Positions 43,974 to 56,900 of a stretch of DNA of 64,000 nucleotides are shown here, piece by piece. The DNA lies in the NCBI GenBank assembly GCA_021292105.1, contig CM037870.1, forward strand, positions 16,919,087 through 16,983,086. Direction: 5' to 3'. The translations under genes and the position numbers were made by a program. The notes beneath the pieces were generated by a model, which saw nothing but the letters and a program-made list of their open reading frames with translations, was not told the DNA's origin and did not search any database. Position 1 is the first letter of the stretch. Each line of letters opens with the position of its first letter. This DNA comes from Anadara kagoshimensis (Eukaryota > Mollusca > Bivalvia > Arcoida > Arcidae).

Positions 43974-44290
43974 GAAGCTGTATATCTTCCTGTCGCGAAC
44001 TGAAAGGAACCTTCATATATATAGCATCAAGTCACGAAGCTCTATCAAGTTTGCCAAGCTAGCTTATTTTGACCTACATTCGAGGTCACAGCGACCTGAA
44101 ATAGTCAATGCCTTTAACATCTTATCCTACACTGAAAACGCCTAAAAGCTTGAAAATCCATACAGCGTATAGCATCAGAAATAAAGCTCTATCAAGTTTA
44201 TGATGCTGGTTTGCTGGTTGACCTTAACTCGCAGTAACCTTATACATTGTAACTAAACATCTTGTCGAGCATCGACACTTAGATCTCTAT

Positions 44291-44665
44291 CAAGTTTGTG
44301 AACCCCCCCCCCCCCAAAAAAAAAAAAAAAAAAAAAAAAACCAATATGGATATATATGGTGTTTGGATATCCAAAAACATTGAATAAATATTAATTTAAC
44401 GGTGCCACATAGTTCACCAGCGATTATCCGTACTAGTATCCTGAAGCATATGGAAAATTACTCGTAAAACACGCTAATCGATATTTTGCCATTCGAAACC
44501 AATCTAATAAATCTAGACATGTCAGGCCACTTTTATCGACTATATCCACGCCTTCATCGTAGACTAATTATTAAACCTTATAAAATCAGCGTAATTCGAT
44601 CTCAATTGGGGCGATTTGATTTTAACTGAGGTGAGAAAACGGATCATTGATAAAAATTGAAGCCT
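44291..44665. other. Gene-free stretch with C/A homopolymers
   Basis: A C run followed by an A run at about 44304-44340, otherwise nothing. Confidence 0.4.
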
Positions 44666-44870
44666 ATCGCAAGTCACGAGTACTGGACCTTTACTGCGTG
44701 GTTGCCAGGTAAACTGATTGGTTGCCTAGTAACCAGTTCCACATGCCATGGATTAATAGTTCCCCATAGAATCCTGTCGCAAGTCACGAGTACTGGACCT
44801 TTACTGTGTGGTTGCCAGGTAAACTGCCTTGTTGCCTGGTAATCAGTTTCACATGCCATGGGTTAGGTTT
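44666..44870. repeat. 110-bp tandem duplication
   Basis: Two copies of TCGCAAGTCACGAGTACTGG...TTGCCAGGTAAACTG...CACATGCCATGG. Both forward and reverse open frames here are products of the duplication. Confidence 0.88.
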
Positions 44871-45519
44871 GCGGTGTTAATCCGCGACACTGAAGGCCAG
44901 TCACCGCTCAACAGGTGCAAAGCAGATCACGAATTCTTGCTAAAAATTAAAGCACCACACGAACTTGTTTATGAGATTAATAAAAATTATCTGCCAGTCG
45001 CAAATAACTTAATTTGCTGTTTTGATGTTATAAACAATAAACAATTTTATATCGGCTTATTAGGATATTTGGCTTTCAGACGACCATATAATAACGCCAA
45101 TTTGCACGCACCCACACACTTTTTGCAGAGCCCGCAAATAATCTATAATTGCTAATCCTATACCCAGGCACATGGATGAAACGTGCATTGTTTAGAAAGT
45201 CTATCGATTTTATGAACCATTTTATCAATTTTTAAGACCTTCAAAGTCGCGTTAAAACACTAAATTTTATTGAAAAACGATTATCTACTAAGCCCTATCT
45301 TAGCAACATAAGCTATCGACCCGTTTGAACCAAACTCTGAATGGCATTATGAAAAGCTCCATTTAAGCCGAAGTACCTGCTTTAGTGATGGTAGGTTATA
45401 TTACTGCCTACTGCCATCGAAGGTCATCCACTTAAAAAGTAGCTTACATCGTAAAGGCAGATACATCGGCTTAAATCCAGCACTGAACTGGCCTGGTGTG
45501 ATGAAGATTCTGAATTTCA
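44871..45519. other. Gene-free stretch
   Basis: No exon or repeat recognised. Confidence 0.4.
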
Positions 45520-45712
45520 TTGAATATTTCTTTTTCACGGCCAATGACTTACTTATCGGGGAACCTCTGTTCTGGATGGGTCATGTGTAAAATGTTTTTT
45601 AATTTGAATGTTGAAATTATTTCATTAATATCACGGCCAATAACTTGCTTATCATAGAGGGAACTGTTTCAGACGCCCTCTGTTCTCACCGGGTCACGTG
45701 TAAAATTGAAAT
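45520..45712. repeat. ~110-bp imperfect duplication
   Basis: CACGGCCAATGACTTACTTATC (45536) and CACGGCCAATAACTTGCTTATC (45632) are each followed by CTCTGTTCT and GTGTAAAATG/TTG. Confidence 0.7.
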
Positions 45713-45849
45713 GGATTATTACTGACATCTCTGAAATTGACATGGAAGCTTTGGAACCAAACTTAACAAAACGATCAATCGAATTTCATCACGTGATTTC
45801 CGGTTTAGTTTGAAACTTACATTCTTGAAACTCGAAGGACTGTTCATTT

Positions 45850-46830
45850 TAACTTTTATATTTATGGATATCCATATATATTTTAATTTTATGGATATCC
45901 GTATATCGTTTATATGTCTAATTTAAATTATGGATATCCACATTTGAATTATAGATGTCCGTAACTTAAAACACGAATTATGAATATAAAAATCCCGAAT
46001 TAAGGACATCGAACTCCCGAGTTATGGATATCAAAACTTAAGAATTATAGATAACAAAAACCAGAATTAAGGATACTTAACCCCAAAGTTAAGGGTATCA
46101 AACCCACCCCGAATTAAGGATATCAAACCCCCGAATTAAGGAAATCAAACCCATGGATATCAAAACTCCCAATTAAGGATACCGAACCCCGAACTACGGA
46201 TATCAAAACCTCGGATTACGGATATCAAAACCCCGAATTTTAGATACCAAAACCCAGAATTACGGATATCAAAATGATAAATAATGAATACTAAATCCCT
46301 GGATTGTTGATATCAAAACTTCAAATTATGGATATCAAAACCTCAAAAGATATCAAACCCCGAATTATGAATATCAAAACCCTAGATTATGGATATCAAA
46401 ACCCTGGATTATGGATATCAAAACCCTACATTATGGATATCAAAACACCGAATTATGGATATCAAAACCCTGGATTATGGATATCAAAACCCTGGATTAT
46501 GGATATCAAAACCCTGGATTATGAATATCAAAACCCTGGATTATGGATATCAAAACCCTGGATTATGGATATCAAAACCCTGGATTATGGATATCAAAAC
46601 CCTGGATTATGGATATCAAAACCCTGGATTATGGATATCAAAACCCTGGATTATGGATATCAAAACCCTGGATTATGAATATCAAAACCCTGGATTATGG
46701 ATATCAAAACCCTGGATTATGGATATCAAAACATCGAATTATGAATACCAAACCCTAAAATTTTGGATAGCAAAGCCTTAATTACCCCGTTTTACGGATA
46801 TTAAAAAATCCGAATTATGGATATCCATAA
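45850..46830. repeat. 22-bp satellite array
   Basis: The unit CCCTGGATTATGGATATCAA+AA is repeated about 16 times almost perfectly at 46380-46735, with degenerate units on both sides. Each unit holds the palindrome GATATC. Three unspaced units (66 bp) make 22 codons, so all three forward frames encode the same peptide repeat. The 124-, 130- and 71-residue open frames are products of this. Confidence 0.95.
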
Positions 46831-47660
46831 ATAGTGAATGAATAGCAAAGTGGGCTATAAACGTCTCGATGTCGTGACCTCTACGACACTATGCTTATTA
46901 TTTACATGTGCTAGTTTACTTACGAACCTCAATACACACTTTGTACTTCCGATACAACCCATAAAATGACTTTGTTAAAGAAATGATGTCACTTGGCTAC
47001 ATCCGGACAGATTGTGTGTCATAATTTATTTGCAAGCAACCGCTGTGTCTTAAGAGAAATAATATAAACTTTTGAATTTTCTGAATGAAAAAAATTAAAA
47101 ATTTGAATATTTAAAAAAATGGGTATAATAATTCAATATATTATCTAACTTGTACAATTTACATTTACATCGGGCCATATTGACCCTGTGAACCACCAGC
47201 AGTATTTTCACACTAAAAAATAATATATATATTTTTTTTAAATAATATTAATAAATAGATAAAACCGTTAAAATGAGAAAACTACTGTTAAAGTTAAATA
47301 TAGAAATGGAAACAAAAATAATAAGTTTTACTTCGAGTCAAGCGAGTGTATATGTGCCCGACAGATGACACATCGATGTGCACGTGTTCACAAGTAGTGT
47401 CATTGTCATCATCATTTTCTGATATTGATCCCTACACAAAGGCAGATAGAAAGAGAAACATTTTATATTAATATTCAGCTCGTTTCTTCTTAGCTATATC
47501 ATGATTTTTTTTTAAATTTTAGTATTACATTTCGAGGGTGATCCTAGCAGCCACTAGAAGTGCCCGACCAAGAATCTGGATTTTTTTTATTAATTACAGC
47601 TTTTTAGTTGGTTTATTTGCTCCGATATTAACTGAAAAAATTAATATAAATGGAAGTTGT
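46831..47660. other. Gene-free stretch
   Basis: AT-rich, with no gene seen. Confidence 0.4.
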
Positions 47661-47664
47661 ACTA

Positions 47665-50290
47665 GTCTATATGATTATGACGTCATTATGTTCATGACGC
47701 AATATCTTTGTTCTAACTTCATGACGTCACTGGTATGATGACGTTTTTATCCGGCTCAGTGGGTCAGTATGTCGGCGGTGCATTTGTTCTGATTTCATTA
47801 CATCACTGATAGGATGACGTTGTCCGGGTCAATGGGTCATTATGTCGGCGGTGCATTTGTTCTGATTTCATGACGTCACTGATAGGATGACGTTGTCCGG
47901 TTCAGTGGGTCAGTATGTCGGCGGTGCGTTTGTTCTGATTTTAGATGTCACTGATTTGATGACGATGTCCGGGTCAGTGGGTCAGTATGTCGTCAGTGCC
48001 TTTGTTCTGATTTTATAACGTCACTGATAGGATAACGTTTTAACTTGACAAGTTCAATGGGTCAGTATGTCGGTGGTGCATTTGTTCTGATTTCATGACG
48101 TCACTGATAGAATGACGTTGTCCGGGTCAATGGGTCATTATGTCGGCGGTGCATTTGTTCTGATTTCATGACGTCACTGATAGGATGACGCTGTCCGGTT
48201 CAGTTGGTCAGTATGTCGTCAGGGCCTTTGTTCTGATTTCATGACGTCACTGATAAAATGACGTTGTCTGGTTCAGTTGGTCTGTATGTCGTCAGTGCCT
48301 TTGTTCTGATTTCATGACGTTACTGGTATGAAGACGTTGTCTGGTTCAGTGGGTCTGTATGTGTTCAGTGCCTTTGTTCTGATTTCATGACGTTACTGAT
48401 AGGATGACGTTGTCTGATTCAGTGGGTCTGTATGTCGTCAGTGCCTTTGTTCTGATTTCATGACGTTACTGATAGGATGACGTTGTCTGGTTCAGTGGGT
48501 CTGTATGTCGTCAGTGCCTTTGTTCTGATTTCATGACGTCACTGATAGGATGACGTTGTCTGATTCAGTGGGTCTGTATGTCGTCAGTGCCTTTGTTCTG
48601 ATTTCATGACGTCACTGGTAGGATGACGTTGTCTGATTCAGTGGGTCTGTATGTCGTCAGTGCCTTTGTTCTGATTTCATGACGTTACTGATAGGATGAC
48701 GTTGTCTGGTTCAGTGGGTCTGTATGTCGTCAGTGCCTTTGTTCTGATTACATGACGTTACTGATAGGATGACGTTGTCTGGTTCAGTGGGTCTGTATGT
48801 CGTCAGTGCCTTTGTTCTGATTTCATGACGTCACTGATAGGATGACGTTGTCTGGTTCAGTGGGTCAGTATGTCGTCAGTGCCTTTGTTCTGATTTCATG
48901 ACGTTACTGGTATGATGACGTTGTCCGGGTCAATGGGTCAGTATGTCGGCGGTGCCTTTGTTCTGATTTCATGACGTTACTGATAGGATGACGTTGTCTG
49001 ATTCAGTGGGTCTGTATGTCGTCAGTGCCTTTGTTCTGATTTCATGACGTTACTGGTATGATGACGTTGTCTGGTTCAGTGGGTCTGTATGTCGTCAGTG
49101 CCTTTGTTCTGATTTCATGACGTTACTGGTATGATGACGTTGTCCGGGTCAATGGGTCAGTATGTCGGCGGTGCCTTTGTTCTGATTTCATGACGTTACT
49201 GGTATGATGACGTTGTCTGGTTCAGTGGATCAGTATGTCGTCAGTGCCTTTGTTCTGATTTCATGACGTTACTGATAGGATGACGTTGTCTGGTTCAGTG
49301 GGTCTGTATGTCGTCAGTGCCGTTGTTCTGATTTCATGACGTTACTGGTATGATGACGTTTTAATCCGGGTCAGTGGGTCAGTATGTCGGCAGTTTGTTC
49401 TGATTTCATGACGTCACTGATAGGATGACGTTGTCCGGGTCAATGGGTCAGTATGTCGGCGGTGCCTTTGTTCTGATTTCATGACGTCACTGATAGGATG
49501 ACGTTGTCTGGTTCAGTGGGTCAGTATGTCGTCAGTGCCTTTGTTCTGATTTCATGACGTTACTGGTATGATGACGTTTTTATCCGGGTCAGTTGGGTCA
49601 GTATGTCGGCAGTTTGTTCTGATTTCATGACGTCACTGATAGGATGACGTTGTCCGGGTCAATGGGTCAGTATGTCGGCGGTGCCTTTGTTCCGATTTCA
49701 TGACATAACTGGTAGTATGAGGTTGTCCGATTCAGTGGGCTAGTATGTCGTCAGTGCCTTTGTTATTATTTCATGACATCACTGATAGAATGACGTTTTT
49801 AAGATGACGGGTTCAATGGTCATTATGTCGGCGGTGCCTTTGTTCTGATTTCATGACGTCACTGGTAGTATGACGTTTTGAAAGGTGGTCCAGTTTTGTA
49901 GGTCAGTATGTCAATCGTTGTCTTTGTTCTAATTTCATGAAGCCGTCACTGTTTTAAAAAGTTTTCCTCGCGGTCCCTCGGGTCGGTATGAAGGCATTGC
50001 ATTTGTTTGGATTTCATGACGTCACTAGTATGAGAAGTTTTTTTAAAGGTAGTCCGGTTCAGTGGGCCTTTGTTTTGATTTCATGACGTCACTGGTAGGA
50101 TGGTGTTTTTAAAGGTCCGTAGCAGAGGGTCGGTTTGTCAGCAGTGCCTATGTTCTGATTATATGATCTCACACGAAGGGTGACGTTTTAAAGGTAGTCC
50201 GGTTGAAGTATGTCGGCAGTGTCTTGATTTTGGTTCTTTGACGTCACTTGTATGGTGGTGTCCGATTCAGTGGGTCAGTATGTTGATATT
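47665..50290. repeat. 73-bp satellite array with CRE palindromes
   Basis: About 35 units step by 73 bp (GATTTCATGACG at 48235, 48308, 48381, 48454 and so on). Each reads TTTGTTCTGATTTCATGACG, then T(C/T)ACTGATAGGATGACGTTG, then TCTGGTTCAGTGGGTCTGTA, then TGTCGTCAGTGCC. About 16 units keep a perfect TGACGTCA; many others have TGACGTTA. The right end is degenerate. Confidence 0.95.
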
Positions 50291-50779
50291 AAAATCATGA
50301 CATTCAATACATGTCACAAGCCATACTTGTTTGAAATAAGCTGCTACACGAAATTAAATTTTAGACAACACCAATCACGAACTACGCTGAAAAATGTATA
50401 TTTTAGGCAAGGCAGTCTATTTTTATAATAAGAGGGTGTCAAAGCAGAATCAGAATCATAAGATCTACCTAGAGATTATATCTTAAAATATTTTTTTTTT
50501 AAAGTTGAAAATGAACAACATTAATTTAACAGGGTTCTGAATTGCATAGGTGATCATAATGTAGTGTGCTTTTTTCCGCTTCGCTTTTTCCACCTTATGT
50601 ATTGCAGGGAAAAAATATGACTAGTTGCCAATTGGTCTAAATCGCACTTATGGATATTCTCTATAAATAATGATTTATAGTTCATGAATTATATAATCGT
50701 GTAGACCTATAAGTGCACGTAAGGTTGTTTCACTCATATCTTTCGTAATTATTCATAAGAATCGCAATCGTAAATTGGC
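50291..50779. other. Gene-free stretch
   Basis: AT-rich, nothing recognised. Confidence 0.4.
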
Positions 50780-51375
50780 ACGAGTTCACAAATGCGCGAC
50801 AACTATACACAAGCACTGTCATGATTTTCACCAATGCGTTTAGGCATCCAAAAGATATGGAAATTTTGATATTTTGTAATTGATGCAAAATTAAAATTGC
50901 TATAACTCATAAATACGTGACAACAGTGCCTCGTGCGTCTCCTAAAATGTAACAACAAGATTTTCCCCTTTGCGTTTTGCATCCATAAGATATGGAGACA
51001 TTTCAAATAATTAATGCATAAAATAAAATTGCCAAAAATCACAAATGCGTGACATGAAAAATGCGTCTTATTGCAGTGCATTGGAATGGTTTACACCAAT
51101 GCATTTTTGCGTTCAAAAATATATCAAAAATGTTTATAAGATTAATACATAAAATGAAATTTAAATGCATTATAACTGCCTTGCGTCTTCTGACAACTAC
51201 AGCTGCAGTGACACAATTTTCACCAATGCGTTTTATCGAAAATTTTCATATAATTGATGCATAGAATAAAAATCGAAAATCACAAATGCGCAACAACTGC
51301 ATTGTGTTTGTGTTCCATCAACGCGCTTTGCGTTCAAAAGATATCGATAATTTTCATAATTGATGCATTAAAATA
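50780..51375. repeat. ~120-bp degenerate tandem array
   Basis: About five units share CACAAATGCG.GACAAC, TTTTCACCAATGCGTTT, CAAAAGATAT and ATAATTGATGCATA.AATAAA. Confidence 0.8.
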
Positions 51376-52429
51376 AAATAAACTAACCGTAATCAAATAT
51401 TCCTTTTGATTCATGATTGGTTGAATAATGTATTTTATATTTTGTGCATGCTAAAACACGTGAAAACAAAATTATGGAAAATTTGAAGCTTGTGTACAGA
51501 AATCAATAGAATTGCACCATGCTGAAAGGTCAAAGGTTAACGTAATTACATGTTAGACACACAGCATGTATTGATGACGTCATTCGTACATTTAGTAATC
51601 ATGTTTCATAATTCTCTATATCGTCAATTTCCAGCTTTTTAAAGTGTGGATTTTTAATTATTTTTTATCAGAATCCAGAATCTATGGTGACGAAAGTCTT
51701 TATGTTAAGTAAAGCTAAATCTAGCTGTCATGCCCTTTTTGGAAACCACGTAGTAAAATAGCTTAATCATATTTAACAAAGAACAGGACTATAACAAAAA
51801 ATCCAATTACTAAATATTGTAAATAAAGTTTGGCAATCGTCTAAGAACCCTACCGATACCTAAAAGTAGACATATCGATCTGAAAGCATCATTAAACGTA
51901 TTTAGTTTCAGATGAATTGATTTATGTTACTATGGCAACTGTGATGTCAATGGATTCCATAGTTACTTTTGAAGTAGCTACTACATCATGACTCACAGTA
52001 GAGGATGCTTGTGTTTTTAACATTATAACGTCATTGTGTATCGCTAAAAAGATCAGATCTTGACAGAAACTGATAAAACGGTTAATAAAACTCCATTTTT
52101 TAAACTTTGAAACATGCAGCATAAATACACAAATTTGATAAATCTAGAATACACGCTTGTATCTATAATCAAATATTTAATATTTCATTTACCATTTACA
52201 TCAGTATTTTGGGCGGGCACTGAAAAATAAAAATATAACCCTTTCTTCGCCAAACCAATTACACCTAAAGCCCCCTAACATTTAAGTCAGTTTCAGGAAC
52301 AGAAGCGCCTTCTATACATGTCCAAAAGATTCTGGTGCTGACCAGTCCACATTGTGTAAAAAGTATATGGATTCACAACGACTTAAAGCTTACATTCTTC
52401 CCCCCCCCCCCAAGTTAAAGTGAAGTGGG
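51376..52429. other. Gene-free stretch
   Basis: No exon recognised. A C run lies at about 52400. Confidence 0.4.
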
Positions 52430-52660
52430 AGAGGGTTCCCGGTGGCAGAGTGATCACAGCCCCTCTCGCTGCCTAGGTTTGAATCCCATCGTGACATATA
52501 CGAGTTTGTCAACACGTTGGTGCAGATTAAAATGTTTTTTCCCCAAACATCCAGGTTTCCTCTACCATTCCTGATGTGACCGACTCGATATAAGTGAAAG
52601 AAACTCGACTGTGTGGTGTAAAACACAATTACTTCACTCTCCCGACTATATACTATTCTT
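52430..52660 (+). mobile_element. Family C tRNA-SINE, plus
   Basis: Head CCCGGTGGCAGAGTGATCAC, box B GGTTTGAATCCC, then CCAGGTTTCCTCTACCATTC and tail CGATATAAGTGAAAGAAACT ... ATTACTTCACTC. Confidence 0.75.
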
Positions 52661-53937
52661 ACACCACTGCTTAAAAGCCAGATCACCTAGTCTCGCATCT
52701 TTATGCATTTTGCATCAGCTCCAACAATGAACAATGGCTTCCTCTATTTTTATGTTTTAAACATAAAAGTTATAATTGATTTACAAGCAATAAAACAATT
52801 AAGTACCGAGTCAGTGATTACACATAATATTCAGGCTGACATTTACGCAAGTTGCTTTTAAAGCAAACATTAATTAGCCCAGTAAGTCATTTGTGGGAAT
52901 ATGAAATGGTTGAAGAAGTCGGTGTGTGTGTGTGTTAATACAGATAGGTCTGTTAAGGAAGTGGAACGTAAAACCCCATCAATCAATCAATCTTTCAAGG
53001 GAGGGTCCGGTCCAGGTGTATTATTTTTCCAGGTTTATGCATAATCAAACTGTCAACACATCAGTAATCAGGAAACTCTTCTAAGAATCCAATTCAAACA
53101 GGATCAAATTTCTGACATTTGGATAACTCCTGTCAAATGCAAAGTTAGTTTGTGTGAAATATTCTCATCGCCCCTGTTTAAAGTATAATTCATGTTCTTA
53201 GCATGTAAAGGGACAACTTTTAAATGGGTTTTAAAAATTTAAAACCCAACATCTAAACAACAAAAGGTATAGCTCTTTCTGTAAGTGGAATACATTTCTA
53301 AATTTAAATCACTGTTGCAATATTTCAAAGATGATAATTTATTTTGTTAATACCATAGCCCCTTTCAAGGTGGGTTTGCTGCATATTGTTCTGCAATTTT
53401 CAGTTTCGTTGATGTAGAAAATATAGACATCTCACTCCTGGGGTTTTCTGGTGCACCAGGCAACATGTTATGAACATTCCTCTACATTGAAATACATGGA
53501 GTAGAGTGATGGGGATTATCACCCAATTTATGATTATTTCACTTGTATTGAGGTCGCCAGGAATTGTGAAGAAAATCAGAGTGCCCAGCTAAAAACTCTC
53601 TTTGGCAAGTGAACTGACACGTTTACACACTGGAGTCCTACCCACAGTGGAAATTGCACTTATGCCACTAGAGGTACTGCAATCTATAAATGCACATTTT
53701 AGGTTTTGAAAACATGGGGTTTAAGTTTTATTTAGGTACATCAGCTATACAGGTGCTTGGTGAAAGAGAAGTAACAACCTTTTTTCAAGTTTTAGTCAGA
53801 CCCAGCTAGGTTTTAAACCCTTGCCTCCAACATAGTGAACATTCTACCAACTGAGCTACATGTACCATAGTTAAAACCAAAAGATGTAATGACAATACAA
53901 AGATGAAACAAAGAGAAGTAATAATGACAAAAAAGCC
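52661..53937. other. Gene-free stretch with SINE remnants
   Basis: Minus-strand SINE remnants at about 53500-53690 and 53705-53875 (ends CCAACTGAGCTACATGTACC, a complemented box A). Otherwise nothing. Confidence 0.45.
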
Positions 53938-53943
53938 TTTATT
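53938..53943 (-). terminator. Candidate polyadenylation signal of the G-beta gene
   Basis: The minus strand reads AATAAAGGC. To its left (transcript downstream) repeats begin, while to its right up to 58275 the sequence is almost free of dispersed repeats, as expected for a UTR. Confidence 0.3.
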
Positions 53944-56900
53944 GACAAATGAAAAATACAGTTACGCTTACATGTACAGTTAAATTGTCACAATAGTCAT
54001 GTGTAATTAGACTAGTTCTTATAAACACATCAAGTTAGGAAATGAAGAATTATATCACATATACTCACACATCTACACCCTCTCTACCCACCTCGCTTAC
54101 ATACAAGCAAAATAAATAATGTATTATGGTCAATAATCAGTTACCATGGCAACAATTGCTACAGTAACTGCAAATGTGCAGAAATGAATTTAATAAAAAG
54201 ATACCATTTTTACTGAAATATTCTGACTAAGTATTTAAAGTGAATTTAAATTCTTTTGATTACATTAACTGTTTTTCCACTGAAGAGAGACAAAAATTTT
54301 ACTCTTTCATTTCTGTCGGATTACCTGTACTGCGCATATAAAACAACTTGTTAAATTTGAATGAAAGCTTTCTTTTTTTCAAAATGTCTTTTCCATCACT
54401 GATGGTATCTGAAGATGGCAAAATGCAAGCTTTGCTTTTATAAATAAAATTAAATACTGATGATTGATATACAACCTTTCGTTGAAAAATTTGAGAAGAG
54501 AGAAAAAACTCTGGTTTCAGATGTTTTAAAGTGCTTTGATCTAAAATGCTGACAACATTGGTTTACAGATATATATATTATATTTATATAATTAACTCCC
54601 ATGCTATTGGTTTTTTTTAAAGAACAAACTGTTACACTGCATCATCAATATCATCATCACCACCACACCACCTCATGTATACAAACATTTACACAAAAAT
54701 ACTGGCAGCTGTCCGGCCTGCAGCACATTGAAAATACTTTGTAAATATTTCCCCTGTTGAATTATAATCTGAAGGATGCTAAATAATCACACCACATGAT
54801 CCATTCTAAAAACTTTGTCACAAAAACCTAATTTTAAGTTTCTACATTAATACATACAAATATCCAGCTCTGCAGTAAGGAGTATATTCTCCATATACAG
54901 AAGAAGAATTTCATTTTACGGACCTATTTACTTATAATAATTATCAAATCCTTTTATTGCACCTAAATTTGTATTTAATTTTATACAAGTATTTATGTAA
55001 GAATTTCATTGATTATTTTATAAGCTTAAAAAGTTAAATATAAAATTCATTGTTAAAAGTGAAGCACAAGTAGAAAGCTAAAAATTTGGTCAAAATAAGT
55101 GTCAAATATATTAATTATTTACGGCAACCAGCAATGGCAAATCTGATGTTTTATTTAGCAAGTGTACAAGAATTTTAGAGCAGTAGATGAAGAGACCATG
55201 TTAACAGTTGGCACCACTGGTTTGTGCAACTTCAAACCAAACAGACCTGCATATTATGTATAAAATTTACTGCCAGTTTGGAAGTACACAGAGGTCAATA
55301 TGTGGGTCAATCCTTAGTTTTTCCCCCATTTCGGCGAGTTTCAACATTGAAGTATAACCTGCCAATACACAAGTAATGTATTATGCATGAGCAGAACAGG
55401 AGATGGGGAAATGCAGCGACCAAACCAGAATTCAGTAGACGGGGCCTTCCCAAAACTCGCAAGATGCTCTACCAGCTAAGCTATGCATCCACATTCAGAG
55501 TCCAGCCTGCCACAATGACCTGTATTTCTTTCATAATGGCAGTACTATATTCTAGTTCTGCAAGTCATATATCATACACATGTATATGAAACTGGTTAAG
55601 TGAATTTATTCCCTTGATAACACGTTTTGTTGTTGTGATAATAAGAGGATTTAAATGAAGGTCGTCTAGGATGTATATTGCAAGTGTTTATGCAAATATA
55701 ATGTCCCTAGCGAGCATTATGCAAATCTTGTGACTATTAATATTGGTATAATCCTCCCATATAGTGTAATGGATAAGTAACAAGTAGCACTGTCGAATCT
55801 TTTTCCCGTCGATTCTATATCAGTAGACATGTCAATATCCAAACATTGCCAATATATTGACCCAGTCGTTACTTGAGACTCGAGTCTATTTACAGTCTTA
55901 TTATAAACCAATACTATTTGTGTTGTTTTCTAACCAGCATCGTACAAAATGTTTCACAACAGCTTCACTAGTACAGGAGTCTTAGAAAACAAGGGTTACA
56001 AGTCCCTCTTGCTAAAACTGAGTGAAGGCTCTTTGCAAAACACAATGCAAACCACACTTTTACAAAATTCTGAATCCTCCCCATATTTCTGACAGCAGAA
56101 TTTAGACCAAATGGCTTCCGTACTTCCAGATACATGTATGAATATTATTATCATCAATACACTTCAGACCTCTGTGCCTTCAGGAAATGTACCAAAATGG
56201 AGTGAAAAAGTTTTTTATGTTTATGAATGAGATTCAAACAAAACAATGGTCTCAAAACCTTAGACAAGAAGTTCCACTTTCTTTACACCCAACAAGAGAC
56301 CTTTCTTTACAAGATATCATCATCAGAGGAGGAGGACAGGACAATGAATATGTTCCACTTCTAAAACAAGATGTTACCTCACTTTAGAGGGTGGGGGAAC
56401 ACCCTAAATAGACGCAGGGGGGAGGGAGAGGGAGAGGTTACTATTTCATTGTTTATATATTATATATTAAATACACAAATATTACCATTTTACATTCATT
56501 CAAACTTAAAATGAAACTGGGACCATTAACACAAAAAATATCCAATCATACATGGCTGAATACGTTTCAAAATGAAGGCAGTTTTGTGATCCGATCTATG
56601 ACGTCAGTACCAACAAATCCTCTACCTTTTTTGTGCGAGGGATAAACAATGTGATCTGATCTATGACGTCAGTACCAACAAGTTCTCTACCTTTTTATAT
56701 GAGGGATAAACAATGGTCCGATCTATGACGTCAGTACCAACAAATCCTCTACCTTCTTATACTAAGGATAAACATAGCATTGTTTCCTCTACAAAAAAGT
56801 GGAGAGCAATTTGAATTGGAACCTGGATTACTAAAATGTTAAGTTTTGAAAATCTAAAAGCGTAATATGGTTCTACTTAACTGAAATTTCACTACAAGAG

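Larger units (their letters stand above)
42640..44290. repeat. ~125-bp degenerate tandem array with nuclear-receptor motifs
   Basis: About ten diverged units read TTGACCTTGACCTACATTCAAG then GTCACAGTGACCTGAAG, then CTTCATATATAGCATCA.G...GAAGCTCTA.CAAGTTTGTGA. Steps are about 115-150 bp. A MITE sits inside at 42953. Confidence 0.85.

Noticed and set aside
46304..46781. Open frames of 71-130 residues encoding a repetitive peptide
   Set aside because: They arise because the 22-bp satellite has no stops in any forward frame; no start context, introns or unique sequence support a gene.
47665..50290. CRISPR-like regular repeat array
   Set aside because: There are no unique spacers. Whole 73-bp units are contiguous, and the host is eukaryotic.
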